Positions 27,798 through 36,712 of a stretch of DNA of 64,000 nucleotides are shown here, piece by piece. Where the stretch lies: contig NZ_CP022372.1 in assembly GCF_002220095.1 (NCBI RefSeq), positions 4,312,501 through 4,376,500 of the forward strand, in the 5' to 3' direction. The position numbers were made by a program, and so were the translations under genes. Positions within the stretch are counted from its first letter, which is position 1, and every line of letters begins with the position of its first letter. A model generated the notes under the pieces. The model ran no database searches. It had not been told where the DNA came from and worked only from the letters and a program-made list of their open reading frames with translations. Source of the DNA: Bosea sp. AS-1 (GTDB lineage Bacteria > Pseudomonadota > Alphaproteobacteria > Rhizobiales > Beijerinckiaceae).

Positions 27798-29060
27798 ATG
27801 AACCGACCCTCTGCCCAGACCCAGCTCGACCCCGCGGCCGATGCCGCGCGGCTGCTGCGCCGCATCGGCTTCGCGACGCTCGCCCTCGTCCTGCCGCTGG
27901 CCGCGCTGGTTTCGCGCCGCGCGGCCGTGGTTCTGGTGCCGATCGGCATCGCGCTGCTGATCATTGCCGCGCTCATCGAAGAGCCCGGGCAGTTCATCGC
28001 CGGGCTGAAAGCAGCCCTGCTCAGCCGCCCTGGCCTCATCCTGCTCGGGCTGATCGCCTGGTCGGCCCTGTCGCTGGTCTGGAGTCCCTATCCGGGCGCC
28101 GCGGCCGAGAAGGCCGGCAACCTCGCGCTCGCCGTCGCGCTTGGCTTCGTCGGGCTTTCCGCCCTGCCGGAACGGATGCGCGCCTCCAATCTCAATCTCG
28201 CCGCGCTCGGCACCGGCGTCGCCGGCATCTTCGCGCTCGGCCTCATCATCGTCTCGGCGCTGCGCCATGCGGACGCCCCGCAGGGCGCGGTCGAGCGTGG
28301 CGTGTCGATCATCCTGATCATGGCCTGGCCGGCGCTGGCCTGGCTCCTGTCGCGAGAGCGGGGCATGACAGCGCTCGGGCTCGCGCTCATCGTCGGCCTG
28401 CTGGCCCTGACCCGTTTCGAGGACGGCGAGACCATGGCGATGATCTTCGGGGCGGTCGCCTTCGGCGCCGTCACCGCCAGCCGCGAAGGCGCAACCAAGG
28501 CGGTCGCGACGATCGTCGCCGGACTGATGCTGTTTGCGCCCCTCCTGCCCTTCCTGCTGGCGCCGCTCGTCTCGCTCCTGCCCAACAGCAGCGACGATTT
28601 CGCGCAGATGCTGTCGGTCTGGGCCGATGTCATCCGGCAATCGCCGGTGGAGCTCATCACGGGGCACGGCCTCGACACCGTGCTGCGCGGCCAGATGACG
28701 GGCGTGCTGCCGCAGCCAGCGCCCGTGACGCTGCTGTTCGAGACCTGGTACGAGCTCGGCCTGGTCGGTGCGGCGACTGCGGCCGCCTGCCTCTACTTCG
28801 CGATCCGGGCCGCAGGGCGGATGCCCGGGGCCCTCTCGGCCGGCGGCGTCGCCGCCTTCACCACTGCCTTCGCGCTCGGCACCTTCGGCTTCGCGCCGCT
28901 CTTGCCCTGGTGGCTGATGACGCTGACCGCCGTGGTACTGATGTTCGGCGCGATCGCGCGCGGACAGTACCGCACCGATCGTCCGGCCGTGCCGCTGCCG
29001 ATGCGGGCGGCGAGCCATACGCGCCCCAAGGCAGGCAACCCACCAGCTTCCGGCGCATAG
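27798..29060 (+). CDS. O-antigen-ligase-like polytopic membrane protein
   Basis: A 420-residue protein with about ten hydrophobic helices, a pattern like the Wzy/WaaL (O-antigen ligase/polymerase) superfamily. It includes WSALSLVWSPYPGAAAEKAG and a soluble loop (SVWADVIRQSPVELITGHGL) before the last helices, as that family has. No glycosyltransferase or LPS genes are nearby, so it is isolated. ATG 27798 is used; frames further upstream lack a good start. It could ligate or polymerise a surface glycan; sequence does not decide which. Confidence 0.68.
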   Translation: MNRPSAQTQLDPAADAARLLRRIGFATLALVLPLAALVSRRAAVVLVPIGIALLIIAALIEEPGQFIAGLKAALLSRPGLILLGLIAWSALSLVWSPYPGAAAEKAGNLALAVALGFVGLSALPERMRASNLNLAALGTGVAGIFALGLIIVSALRHADAPQGAVERGVSIILIMAWPALAWLLSRERGMTALGLALIVGLLALTRFEDGETMAMIFGAVAFGAVTASREGATKAVATIVAGLMLFAPLLPFLLAPLVSLLPNSSDDFAQMLSVWADVIRQSPVELITGHGLDTVLRGQMTGVLPQPAPVTLLFETWYELGLVGAATAAACLYFAIRAAGRMPGALSAGGVAAFTTAFALGTFGFAPLLPWWLMTLTAVVLMFGAIARGQYRTDRPAVPLPMRAASHTRPKAGNPPASGA

Positions 29061-29111
29061 CGTCCACCCGCCCGGCCGCATGGCGACCGGAACGGCAAGG
29101 TCGCGTTTTCC

Positions 29112-30701
29112 CTAACGCGTCGGCGCGGCGACCAGCTTGAGCTTCGGCATGTTGGAGACGTCGACAGGGATATCGTAGGCCTCCTTCATCGCGTAGCTCA
29201 GCATCTGATGATAGAGCGGCAGATAGATCAGATCGCCCCGCAGCTTCTGCCAGAGCCTGGCGATGAGCGCGTCGCGTCGGCCACCGTCGATCTCGCTTGA
29301 AAGCTTACCGATCATCTCATCGGCCTGGAGATCGCTATAGCCGGTCGCGTTGTAGGCGCCGCGCTGCCCGTCGCGGCTGTGGTAGAGCGACGAGAACACC
29401 TGTTCGCTGTCATAGGTGGGCGAGCCCCAGCCAGCGAGGAACAGGTCGGGACCGGGTGTCCGGCGCAGTGCGCTGGACTGCTCGGCCTGCGGCTGGGCGA
29501 CGAGTTTGACCCGGATGCCGACCCGGCCCAGCATCAAAACCAGCGCGCGGCAGGTCTCCTCGCCATACACATAGCGATCGTTCGGGCAGTAGAGCGTCGT
29601 GGCAAAGCCCTCCGGATAGCCGGCTTCCGCGAGAAGCTGCCTGGCGCGCGCGGGGGCGAAGGGCGGCGGCGTGTCAAGCTCCCCGGTCCAGCCATTGACC
29701 AGCGGAGGAATGATGATGCCGCTCGGCAAGGCCTCGCCGCGCATGACCACGCGCTGGATCTGGTCACGGTCGATCGCGATATTCATCGCCCGCCGGACGC
29801 GAAGATCAGCAAAGGGGTTGCGCCCTCCCGCCTCCGTTCCCCGTGGCGCTTGCGACGCGACGTCGAAGCCCAGAAAGATCGTCCGATTCTCGACGCCGGA
29901 GGTCACCGTCAGGCCCGATTGGGCGCGCAGCCGCGGCAGATCCTGGATCGGTACGTCCTGCAGGAAGTCGACGGCGCCGGAAAGCAGTTCCGCGACGCGC
30001 GCGCTCGCACGGGGTATCGGCCGGTAGGTCAGATTCGCGATGCCCAGCGCGACATGGCCACGGTTCCAATAGGCCTCGTTGCGTCTCAATTCGGTCCTGA
30101 CATGCGGTTGGCGCGAAACCAGGACGAAGGCGCCGGTGCCGTTGGCATGGGCGTTGGCGAAGTTGGCGTCGGTGGTCGCGTTGTCGGGTATCTGCGCGGC
30201 GCCGTTCCGCTCCGACCAGGCCTTGCTCATGATGAAGATTGCCGGCGTGTTCTCGACGAAAGCGGGGTTGGGGCCCCGCGTCCTGATCCGAACCGTAAGG
30301 TCGTCGACCTTCTCGATCGCGACGACCGAGGCGAAATAGTCGCTGAAGCCGGAGTTCGGCTGCTTGGCTCGCCGGTAGGAGAAGACGACGTCATCCGCCG
30401 AGAAGCGGCTCCCGTCCTGGAAGGTCACGCCGCCGCGCAGCTTGAACTCCCAAACCGTCGGCTCCTCCGGCAGCATCCGCCAGGATACGGCAAGCAGCGG
30501 GCCGAGCCGCCCGGCCCGGTCACGCTCGGTCAGGCCTTCATAGATATTCTGGATGAGGGCGACGGTCGGCCCCTCATTCGCGACATGGGGATCGAGCGTC
30601 AGCGCGTCGCTCGAGCGCGCCCAGACGAAGGCCTGCGCCGCAACCGGCGCCAGGACGACCAACAGCACTGACAACAGGGCGGCAGCCAGCCTCCGCAGCA
30701 T
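29112..30701 (-). CDS. ABC transporter substrate-binding protein (SBP_bac_5, peptide/opine type)
   Basis: A 529-residue periplasmic solute-binding protein. A signal peptide occupies residues 1-24 with a probable cleavage after AAQA. The family pattern DALTLDPHVANEGPTVALIQ, IYEGLTERD and FKLRGGVTFQDGSRFSADDV is clear. Such proteins deliver peptides, opines or other polar ligands to ABC permeases. No permease or ATPase gene is in the window, so it is an orphan here. It follows argE on the same strand, with a short GC-rich hairpin (GGGCCG/CGGCCC, 30734-30747) in the 69-base gap. Confidence 0.9.
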   Translation of the reverse strand: MLRRLAAALLSVLLVVLAPVAAQAFVWARSSDALTLDPHVANEGPTVALIQNIYEGLTERDRAGRLGPLLAVSWRMLPEEPTVWEFKLRGGVTFQDGSRFSADDVVFSYRRAKQPNSGFSDYFASVVAIEKVDDLTVRIRTRGPNPAFVENTPAIFIMSKAWSERNGAAQIPDNATTDANFANAHANGTGAFVLVSRQPHVRTELRRNEAYWNRGHVALGIANLTYRPIPRASARVAELLSGAVDFLQDVPIQDLPRLRAQSGLTVTSGVENRTIFLGFDVASQAPRGTEAGGRNPFADLRVRRAMNIAIDRDQIQRVVMRGEALPSGIIIPPLVNGWTGELDTPPPFAPARARQLLAEAGYPEGFATTLYCPNDRYVYGEETCRALVLMLGRVGIRVKLVAQPQAEQSSALRRTPGPDLFLAGWGSPTYDSEQVFSSLYHSRDGQRGAYNATGYSDLQADEMIGKLSSEIDGGRRDALIARLWQKLRGDLIYLPLYHQMLSYAMKEAYDIPVDVSNMPKLKLVAAPTR

Positions 30702-30770
30702 CCCCTCTCCTCTTTTCCTACCAGATACAGGACGGGCCGGTCGGCCCGGTCCGTTCGTTCACCGCCCCGC

Positions 30771-31922
30771 TCAGCGGGATAATTCGGCGATCAGGCTGCG
30801 GAGGAAGCGCGTGCCGGCTTCGAGCTGCTCGATCGCAAGGAACTCGTCCGGCTGATGTGCCTGGGCGATATCGCCGGGACCGCAGACCACGGTCGACCAA
30901 CCGGCCTGCTGGAACAGGCCTCCCTCCGTACCATAAGCCACGACATGCCGGCCATTGTCGCCGGTCAGCCTTCGGCAGAGCGCTTCCGCCGCGCCATTCG
31001 TCTCCGGCCCCATCGCGGCAGTTTCGGAGGTGACCTCGATGGTGATGCCACTTTGCGGGGCGACCGCCTTCATGCCGGCTTCGAGCTCGGCAGCTTTCGC
31101 CCTGTAGCGGGCCTGGTAATCGTCAAGCTGCTCGCCGGGAATGCCGCGCACCTCGTGGGTGAAGCTACAGTGCTCCGCTGTGATGTTCACGGCCGAGCCG
31201 CCTTCGATCTCGCCGACATGCAGCGTCGAATAGGGCGGCTCGAAGAGGCTGTCGGCCGCAGCCCGCGCCTTGTTCTCGGCCATCGTGGCGGTATGCCAGT
31301 GGACAAGTTCGCCCGCGACCATCACGGCCGGCACGCCGATGTCGACGCGGCTCGAATGCACGGCATAGCCACGCACCGTGGTGCGCATGCGCAGCACGCC
31401 CTTGTGCCCCGTCACGACCTTCATCATCGACGGCTCGCCGACGATCACGGCCGAGGGGCTCGCACCCGATTGCTGCAACGCCGCGATCAAGACACGCGCG
31501 CCACGACAGCCGACTTCCTCGTCATAGGACAGCGCGATATGGATCGGCCGCTTCAGCGGCGCCGCCAGCATCTCCGGCACAAGTGCAAGCGCGATCGCAT
31601 CGAAGCCCTTCATGTCGCAGGCGCCGCGGCCATAGAGCCTTCCGTCACGCTCGGTCAGCGTCCACGGATCGGAGCTCCAGTTCTGGCCCGCAACCGGCAC
31701 GACGTCCGTGTGGCCGGACAGAATGACGCCGCCATCGCGCTGAGGACCGATGGTCGCGTAGAGATTGGCCTTTTCACCATCCGGGCTGGGAACAAGCCGG
31801 CTCTCGACGCCGAGGGAGGCGAGATAGTCCCGGCAAAAATGGATCAGCTCGAGATTGCTGCGCTGCGATTCCGTGTTGAACGAAACCAGCCTTGCCAGCA
31901 TCTCCTTCGGCGTCATCGTCAC
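30771..31922 (-). CDS. argE: acetylornithine deacetylase
   Basis: A 383-residue M20-family metallohydrolase. Metal and catalytic motifs are SGHTDVVP, GRGACDMKGFDA and DEEVGCRGAR. It should release ornithine and acetate from N-acetylornithine in the cytosol; ArgE and related deacylases are close, so a different N-acyl substrate is possible. GTG 31922 is preferred, with GGGGGAG seven bases upstream; ATG 31916 is also in frame. It is divergent from the dehydratase gene, and the ABC binding-protein gene follows it. Confidence 0.87.
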   Translation of the reverse strand: MTMTPKEMLARLVSFNTESQRSNLELIHFCRDYLASLGVESRLVPSPDGEKANLYATIGPQRDGGVILSGHTDVVPVAGQNWSSDPWTLTERDGRLYGRGACDMKGFDAIALALVPEMLAAPLKRPIHIALSYDEEVGCRGARVLIAALQQSGASPSAVIVGEPSMMKVVTGHKGVLRMRTTVRGYAVHSSRVDIGVPAVMVAGELVHWHTATMAENKARAAADSLFEPPYSTLHVGEIEGGSAVNITAEHCSFTHEVRGIPGEQLDDYQARYRAKAAELEAGMKAVAPQSGITIEVTSETAAMGPETNGAAEALCRRLTGDNGRHVVAYGTEGGLFQQAGWSTVVCGPGDIAQAHQPDEFLAIEQLEAGTRFLRSLIAELSR

Positions 31923-32113
31923 GGCGTTTCTCCCCCGGAATTCTTTCGTAAGGCCCTGTATCGCGATCCCGCCACAGGCAGATTCCGTGCCGGCAAGCTA
32001 GAGGCTGACCACAGCAGCGGACAAGCCCGAAGGCTGAGCATGCTTGACGCGGGGCGCTGCCGCACGTTCTCGTATCCCCCTGGCCGGGGAAGACCAGAGA
32101 GGACCGAACCCCC

Positions 32114-33082
32114 ATGGATTTCGACGTCACCCTTGCCGATGTGCAGGCCGCCGCGACCCGCATCGCCGGCAAGGTGCGCCGCACGCCGACCTATCACAGT
32201 GCCGGCCTTTCGGCCCGGCTCGGGGTCGAGACCTGGGTGAAGCTGGAGAGCCTGCAACTCGCCGGCTCCTTCAAGGTGCGCGGCTGCTACAACCGGCTGA
32301 TGGGGCTGAGCGAAGCCGAGCTGAAGCGCGGCGTCGTTACCGTCTCGGGCGGCAACCATGCCATCGCCGTCTCGCTGGTCGCCCGCTCGCTGGGCACCTG
32401 GGCGCTCGTCCTGATGCCGAAGGCAACGCCCGCGCTCAACATCCGCCTGACGCAGGAGGCCGGTGGCAAGGTCGAACTCTGCGAGGATTCGGTCGCCGCT
32501 TTCGCCAAGGCCGAGGCCTGTGAGCGCGAAGGCCTTGTCCATGTGCATTCCTATGACGATCCGGCGATCATCGCCGGGCACGGCACGCTCGGCCTCGAAC
32601 TTGCGAGCGATGCCGGCGGACGGCTCGACCATGTCTTCCTCTCGATCGGCGGCGGCGGTTTCTCGGCCGGCGTCGGCGCGGCGCTGAAGGGGCTCGACCC
32701 GGCCGTCAGGCTGCACGGCGTCGAGACCGAAGGCGCCACGACGATGACGCAGGCGCTGGAGGCCGGGAAGCCGGTGCCAATCCGCCCGACCTCGATCGCC
32801 CGCACGCTCGGCGCTCCCTTCGCGACCGAACGGACCATGGCCGCGGCCCGCCAGTTCCTCGAGGAAATCGTCGTGATGCCAGATGTGGAGGCGGTGCGGG
32901 AGCTCATCTGGCTGCTGCAGAACGAGCGCGTGCTGGTGGAACCCGCCGCGGCCTGCGTGGTCGCTGCCGCGCTGGCCAGGAAAGAGAGCTTCCGCCCCGG
33001 CGAGCGTATCTGCCTCGTGCTCTGCGGATCGAACGTGGCACTGGAAGATATTACGCGCTGGCGCAGCGAGTTCGGCGTCTAG
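32114..33082 (+). CDS. threonine/serine dehydratase-like PLP enzyme
   Basis: A 322-residue fold-type II PLP enzyme of the serine/threonine dehydratase and racemase family. The Schiff-base Lys54 lies in AGSFKVRG, the substrate loop reads VSGGNHA, and the phosphate-binding loop is SIGGGGFSAG. It lacks the C-terminal ACT domain of biosynthetic IlvA, so it is the short catabolic or hydroxyamino-acid type. Possible reactions are threonine or serine deamination or threo-hydroxyaspartate ammonia lysis. ATG 32114 is used. It is divergent from argE. Confidence 0.87.
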   Translation: MDFDVTLADVQAAATRIAGKVRRTPTYHSAGLSARLGVETWVKLESLQLAGSFKVRGCYNRLMGLSEAELKRGVVTVSGGNHAIAVSLVARSLGTWALVLMPKATPALNIRLTQEAGGKVELCEDSVAAFAKAEACEREGLVHVHSYDDPAIIAGHGTLGLELASDAGGRLDHVFLSIGGGGFSAGVGAALKGLDPAVRLHGVETEGATTMTQALEAGKPVPIRPTSIARTLGAPFATERTMAAARQFLEEIVVMPDVEAVRELIWLLQNERVLVEPAAACVVAAALARKESFRPGERICLVLCGSNVALEDITRWRSEFGV

Positions 33083-33115
33083 CGCCGGCGGCAGCCCGCC
33101 CCTAGAAGCTGCTGC

Positions 33116-33627
33116 ATGAATGATCATCCTGCTCCGACGCTGCAGACGCAGCGCCTTATGCTGCGACCCATGGTCGAAGCGGATTTCGCTGCCTACGCCG
33201 CGTTCCTGGCCTCGCCCCGATCGGGGCCGATGGGTGGTCCCTTCTCGACATCCCGGGCCTGGGGGATGTTCTGTCACGATATCGCCTGCTGGCCGCTCTT
33301 GGGGCATGGTGCGCTGATGATCGACCTGCGCGCAGACGGCGCCTGCATCGGGCAGATAGGCATCAATGGCGGCCCCTCTTTCCCGAGAAAGAACTCGGCT
33401 GGCTGCTCTATGACGGGCATGAAGGGCATGGTTACGCCACCGAAGCCGCCCGCGCCCTGCGCGATTGGGCGACACGGACCCTGAAGCTCGCAAGCCTCGT
33501 GAGTTATGTCGCCCGAGGCAACGTCGCCTCGATCTCCGTGGCGGAACGGCTCGGCGCGATGCGCGATGCACAGGCCGAAAGACCCGACCCCGACGATCTG
33601 GTCTTTCGGCATCCGCTGCGCGGCTGA
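33116..33627 (+). pseudogene. GNAT acetyltransferase, interrupted by a frameshift
   Basis: The first frame reads TLQTQRLMLRPMVEADFAAY through IGINGGP, a clear RimJ-type GNAT N-terminal half. At 33373-33376 (four C residues) the coding continues in the -1 frame as LFPEKELGWLLYDGHEGHGY, then ATEAARALRDWATRTL and on to a stop at 33625-33627. One C missing from a run would restore a normal protein of about 170 residues. This is either a real pseudogene or a sequencing error in a homopolymer. The acetyl-CoA loop lies in the second half. Confidence 0.85.
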
Positions 33628-33645
33628 CGGCGTCCGAAAAACGCC

Positions 33646-34092
33646 TCAGCCGCCGTTGCGGGCAAGCCGCGCATAGCGGCCGCGCTTGGAAGCGGAAGCA
33701 TAGCGGCTGCGCTTGTAGCCGTGCCAGTAAGCTTCGCGCTCGCCGACATCGGCATGGACGAGACCATTCGAATAGGTGCCGACCCCGCCGACATTCGCCA
33801 GCGAGCGGGCAGCGGCGGCAGCCTTGCGCGACGAGGTGGCGAGCGGGCGGAAGTCGATGGCGCGGCCGAGATAGTGCTGGGAATGCCGGGCATGGCGGCC
33901 GCCGCAGGTCGAGGTGATCTGGATCGGGCCGATCTTGGCGACGAGCTCGGTGATCATCGAGCGGGTTTCGGGCTTGAGGCAACCCAGGCCTTTGACCTGC
34001 GGCTGGAAGGAAATTTTCTGGATCGACTCTTCTGCCTTGGCGGCAGCAGGCAAGAACGCGGACAAGCACGCAAGCAACATCAATCGACGCAT
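33646..34092 (-). CDS. secreted M15-like (YcbK/DUF882) peptidase
   Basis: A 148-residue exported protein. Signal peptide MRRLMLLACLSAFLPAAAKA is followed by a domain with H73-Y-L-G-R-A-I-D80 and L-V-H113-A-D, the S-x-H-x-x-G-x-A-x-D plus H-x-D zinc pattern of M15 D-Ala-D-Ala carboxypeptidase-like proteins. It probably acts on peptidoglycan in the periplasm. A basic C-terminal tail rich in Arg, Tyr and Ser may bind the wall. Start at ATG 34092 is chosen; TTG 34098 is in frame and the ribosome site is weak. Confidence 0.83.
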   Translation of the reverse strand: MRRLMLLACLSAFLPAAAKAEESIQKISFQPQVKGLGCLKPETRSMITELVAKIGPIQITSTCGGRHARHSQHYLGRAIDFRPLATSSRKAAAAARSLANVGGVGTYSNGLVHADVGEREAYWHGYKRSRYASASKRGRYARLARNGG

Positions 34093-34098
34093 AATCAA

Positions 34099-34410
34099 CC
34101 AAACATGATGGGGAGGGTGAGACAGATCAGATCGGCAATCGCGAACGATCTGAGCGGAGAGGCCGCCTCGCTATTGGCTGTAAACGGCCAAATCATGGCT
34201 AAGTCGAATTTTATTTATTCGGCTGTCTCAAAGGCACTCGATGAATGGCTATTCATGGTAGGCGGCGACATCTCTCGGCGCACTCTGTCATACCGCCAAT
34301 GCCCATCCCCTGCGCGCAGGCCGGCTTGGACAGGCGGCTCGCGACTGGGCTAGCTTGCGCCACGGCACCCGCTTTCTGCGCGGTCGCCCCATGCCATCTC
34401 AGAGGATACG
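34099..34410. other. intergenic region between M15-like and M20 genes
   Basis: This 312-base gap has no supported gene. The 34180-34260 part is distinctly AT-richer (for example TTTTATTTATTC) than the flanks, and could hold promoters for the divergent genes. A 52-codon frame from ATG 34195 has no ribosome binding site and a low-complexity C-terminus, so I do not call it. No repeat or terminator was recognised. Confidence 0.5.
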
Positions 34411-35583
34411 ATGCCCAAGACCGACATCATCGCGGCGCTGACCCCCGAAATCACCGCGATCCGCCGTGACATCCACCGCCATCCCGAGTTGATGTACGAC
34501 GTGCACAGGACCGCCGCGCTCGTCGCCGACAAGCTCAATGAATGGGGCGTCGACGAGGTGGTCACCGGCATCGGCCAGACCGGCGTCGTCGGCGTCATCA
34601 AGGGCAAGGGCCAAGGCTCCGGCAAGGTCATCGCCATGCGCGCCGACATGGACGCGCTGCCGATCCATGAGGAGACCAATCTCGAGCATCGCTCGACCGT
34701 GCCGGGCAAGATGCATGCCTGCGGCCATGACGGCCACACCGCCATGCTGCTCGGCGCCGCCAAGTACCTGACCCAAACCCGCGATTTCGACGGCACCGCC
34801 GTGCTGATCTTCCAGCCGGCCGAGGAAGGCGGCGCCGGTGCCAAGGCGATGATCGACGACGGGCTGATCTCCCGCTTCGGCATCCAGGAAGTCTACGGCA
34901 TGCACAACAAGCCCGGCGTGCCTGTCGGCCGCTTCGAGATCACCAAGGGCCCCGCGATGGCCGCGGCCGACCAGATCCACATCAAGATCGAGGGCGTGGG
35001 CGGTCACGCCGCGGCGCCGCATCGCGTCAACGACCCGATCGTCGCCTCCTGCGCGCTGGTCAGCGCCCTGCAGACGGTCGCCTCGCGCAATGCCGATCCG
35101 CTGGAGTCGATCGTCGTCTCGGTGACGGCGCTCAACGCCGGCGAGGCCTTCAACGTCATTCCGCAGACGGCTGAGATCAAGGGCTCGGTCCGCACGCTGA
35201 CGCCCGAGACCCGCGACCTCGCCGAGAAGCGCATCAGCGAGATCGTCGAGGGCGTGATGAAGGCCTTCGGCATGAAGTACCAGCTCAACTACCGCCGCGG
35301 CTATCCGGTGACCTTCAACCATGCCGGCCAGACCGACTTCGTGACCAGCGTCGCCAAGGAAGTCTTCGGCTCCGATGCAATCACCACCGACATTCCGCCG
35401 ACCATGGGCTCTGAAGACTTCTCCTACATGCTGGAGGAGCGCCCCGGCGCCTTCATCAACATCGGCAACGGCGAGTCGGCCGGCCTGCATCACCCGGCCT
35501 ACGAGTTCAACGACAAGGCGATCCCGGTGGGCGTGAACTACTGGGCGAGCCTGATCGAAATCTCGATGCCGCAGCGCGGCTGA
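34411..35583 (+). CDS. M20-family amidohydrolase (aminoacylase/hippurate hydrolase type)
   Basis: A 390-residue metallohydrolase with the M20D motifs ADMDALPIHEETNLEH, MHACGHDGHTAMLLGA and FQPAEEGGAGAKAM. Such enzymes cleave N-acyl amino acids (hippurate, N-acetyl amino acids) or auxin conjugates; substrate cannot be fixed. A dimerisation domain interrupts the catalytic fold near the middle (GHAAAPHRVNDPI). The next gene on the same strand starts 17 bases after its stop, so a two-gene operon is likely. Confidence 0.9.
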   Translation: MPKTDIIAALTPEITAIRRDIHRHPELMYDVHRTAALVADKLNEWGVDEVVTGIGQTGVVGVIKGKGQGSGKVIAMRADMDALPIHEETNLEHRSTVPGKMHACGHDGHTAMLLGAAKYLTQTRDFDGTAVLIFQPAEEGGAGAKAMIDDGLISRFGIQEVYGMHNKPGVPVGRFEITKGPAMAAADQIHIKIEGVGGHAAAPHRVNDPIVASCALVSALQTVASRNADPLESIVVSVTALNAGEAFNVIPQTAEIKGSVRTLTPETRDLAEKRISEIVEGVMKAFGMKYQLNYRRGYPVTFNHAGQTDFVTSVAKEVFGSDAITTDIPPTMGSEDFSYMLEERPGAFINIGNGESAGLHHPAYEFNDKAIPVGVNYWASLIEISMPQRG

Positions 35584-35599
35584 ACCAGTCGAAGCGGCG

Positions 35600-36706
35600 A
35601 TGAGCGACATCGATTGCCTTGTCATCGGGGCCGGCGTGGTCGGCCTCGCAGCGGCCCGCGAGCTTGCGCTCACGGGCCGCGAAGTCGTCATCGCCGAAGC
35701 GGCCGAAGGCATCGGCACCCAGACCTCGGCGCGCAACTCCGAGGTCATCCATGCCGGGATCTACTATCCGCCCGGTTCGCTGAAGGCGCGCGTCTGTGTC
35801 GCCGGCCGCAAGAAGCTCTACCGCTATCTGGAAGAGCGCGGCCTGCCGCACAAGGCCTGTGGCAAGCTCATCGTTGCCACCTCCGAAAGCCAGAAGCCGG
35901 CGCTGGAGACGATCATGGCACGGGCGCAGGCTTCGGGCGTCGACTCGCTGCGCTGGCTCTCCGGTGCCGAGGCCAAGGCGATGGAGCCGGAGGTGCGCTG
36001 CGAGATCGCGCTGATCTCGCCCGAGACCGGCGTGGTGGACAGCCATGCGCTGATGCTCTCGCTGCTCGGCGAATGCGAGGCCGCGGGCGGATCGCTGGCG
36101 CTCAACACGCCGATCACCGGCTGGCGGCGCGAAGGGCAAGGCTTCAGCGTCGATTTCGGCGGGGCCGAGCCGGCGACCTACACGGTGCGGACGGTGGTCA
36201 ATTCAGCCGGTCACGGCGCGCCGAAACTGCTGAGCACGCTCGCGGGCTTTCCGGCCGCGCATGTGCCGGTGCAGCACTATGCCAAGGGCAACTACTTCGC
36301 CCTGACCGGCAAGCAGCCCTTCACGCATCTGGTCTATCCCGTACCGGAAGCGGCGGGCCTGGGCATCCACGCCACCATCGACATGGGTGGCAGGGTGAAG
36401 TTCGGCCCTGATGTCGAATGGGTCGAGAGCGACCAGGACCTGGTCGTCGATCCCGCTCGCGGAGACAAGTTCTACGCCGCGATCCGCACCTATTGGCCGG
36501 CGCTGCCGGACGGGGCGCTGGTCGCGGACTATGCCGGCATCCGGCCCAAGCTGCATGGACCGGCCGAGCCGATGCCGGATTTCCGCATCGACGGGCCGGA
36601 GACCCATGGCGTGCCGGACCTCGTCAACCTGCTCGGCATCGAGAGCCCAGGACTGACCAGTTCGCTTGCGATCGCCGAGATGGTGCGGGACAAGCTCGCC
36701 GCCTGA
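35600..36706 (+). CDS. LhgO-like FAD-dependent oxidase (DAO family)
   Basis: A 368-residue flavoprotein with an N-terminal FAD-binding Rossmann motif (VIGAGVVGLAAARELA) and the family stretch TSARNSEVIHAGIYYPPGSL. It resembles L-2-hydroxyglutarate oxidase and other FAD-dependent oxidoreductases of the DAO family. The DAO group also covers amino-acid oxidases, so the substrate remains open. It follows the M20 gene closely and converges with eda. Confidence 0.85.
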   Translation: MSDIDCLVIGAGVVGLAAARELALTGREVVIAEAAEGIGTQTSARNSEVIHAGIYYPPGSLKARVCVAGRKKLYRYLEERGLPHKACGKLIVATSESQKPALETIMARAQASGVDSLRWLSGAEAKAMEPEVRCEIALISPETGVVDSHALMLSLLGECEAAGGSLALNTPITGWRREGQGFSVDFGGAEPATYTVRTVVNSAGHGAPKLLSTLAGFPAAHVPVQHYAKGNYFALTGKQPFTHLVYPVPEAAGLGIHATIDMGGRVKFGPDVEWVESDQDLVVDPARGDKFYAAIRTYWPALPDGALVADYAGIRPKLHGPAEPMPDFRIDGPETHGVPDLVNLLGIESPGLTSSLAIAEMVRDKLAA

Positions 36707-36712
36707 ACGGCG

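Noticed and set aside
26429..29140. A 903-codon open frame across mobA, DUF2478 and the O-antigen-ligase-like gene
   Set aside because: It crosses three genes in the wrong frame or strand, is rich in Arg and Pro, and has no recognisable domain.
30734..30747. GGGCCG/CGGCCC hairpin between argE and the binding-protein gene
   Set aside because: Only six base pairs, with no T-run; short GC palindromes are frequent here, so I do not call it a terminator.
31919..34102. A 727-codon minus-strand open frame opposite the dehydratase gene
   Set aside because: It is antisense to a gene with a clear PLP Lys and glycine loop, and it shows no domain.
34195..34353. Small frame beginning MAKSNFIYSAVSKALDEW in the AT-rich intergenic region
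   Set aside because: There is no ribosome binding site, the C-terminal half becomes low-complexity, and I see no family.
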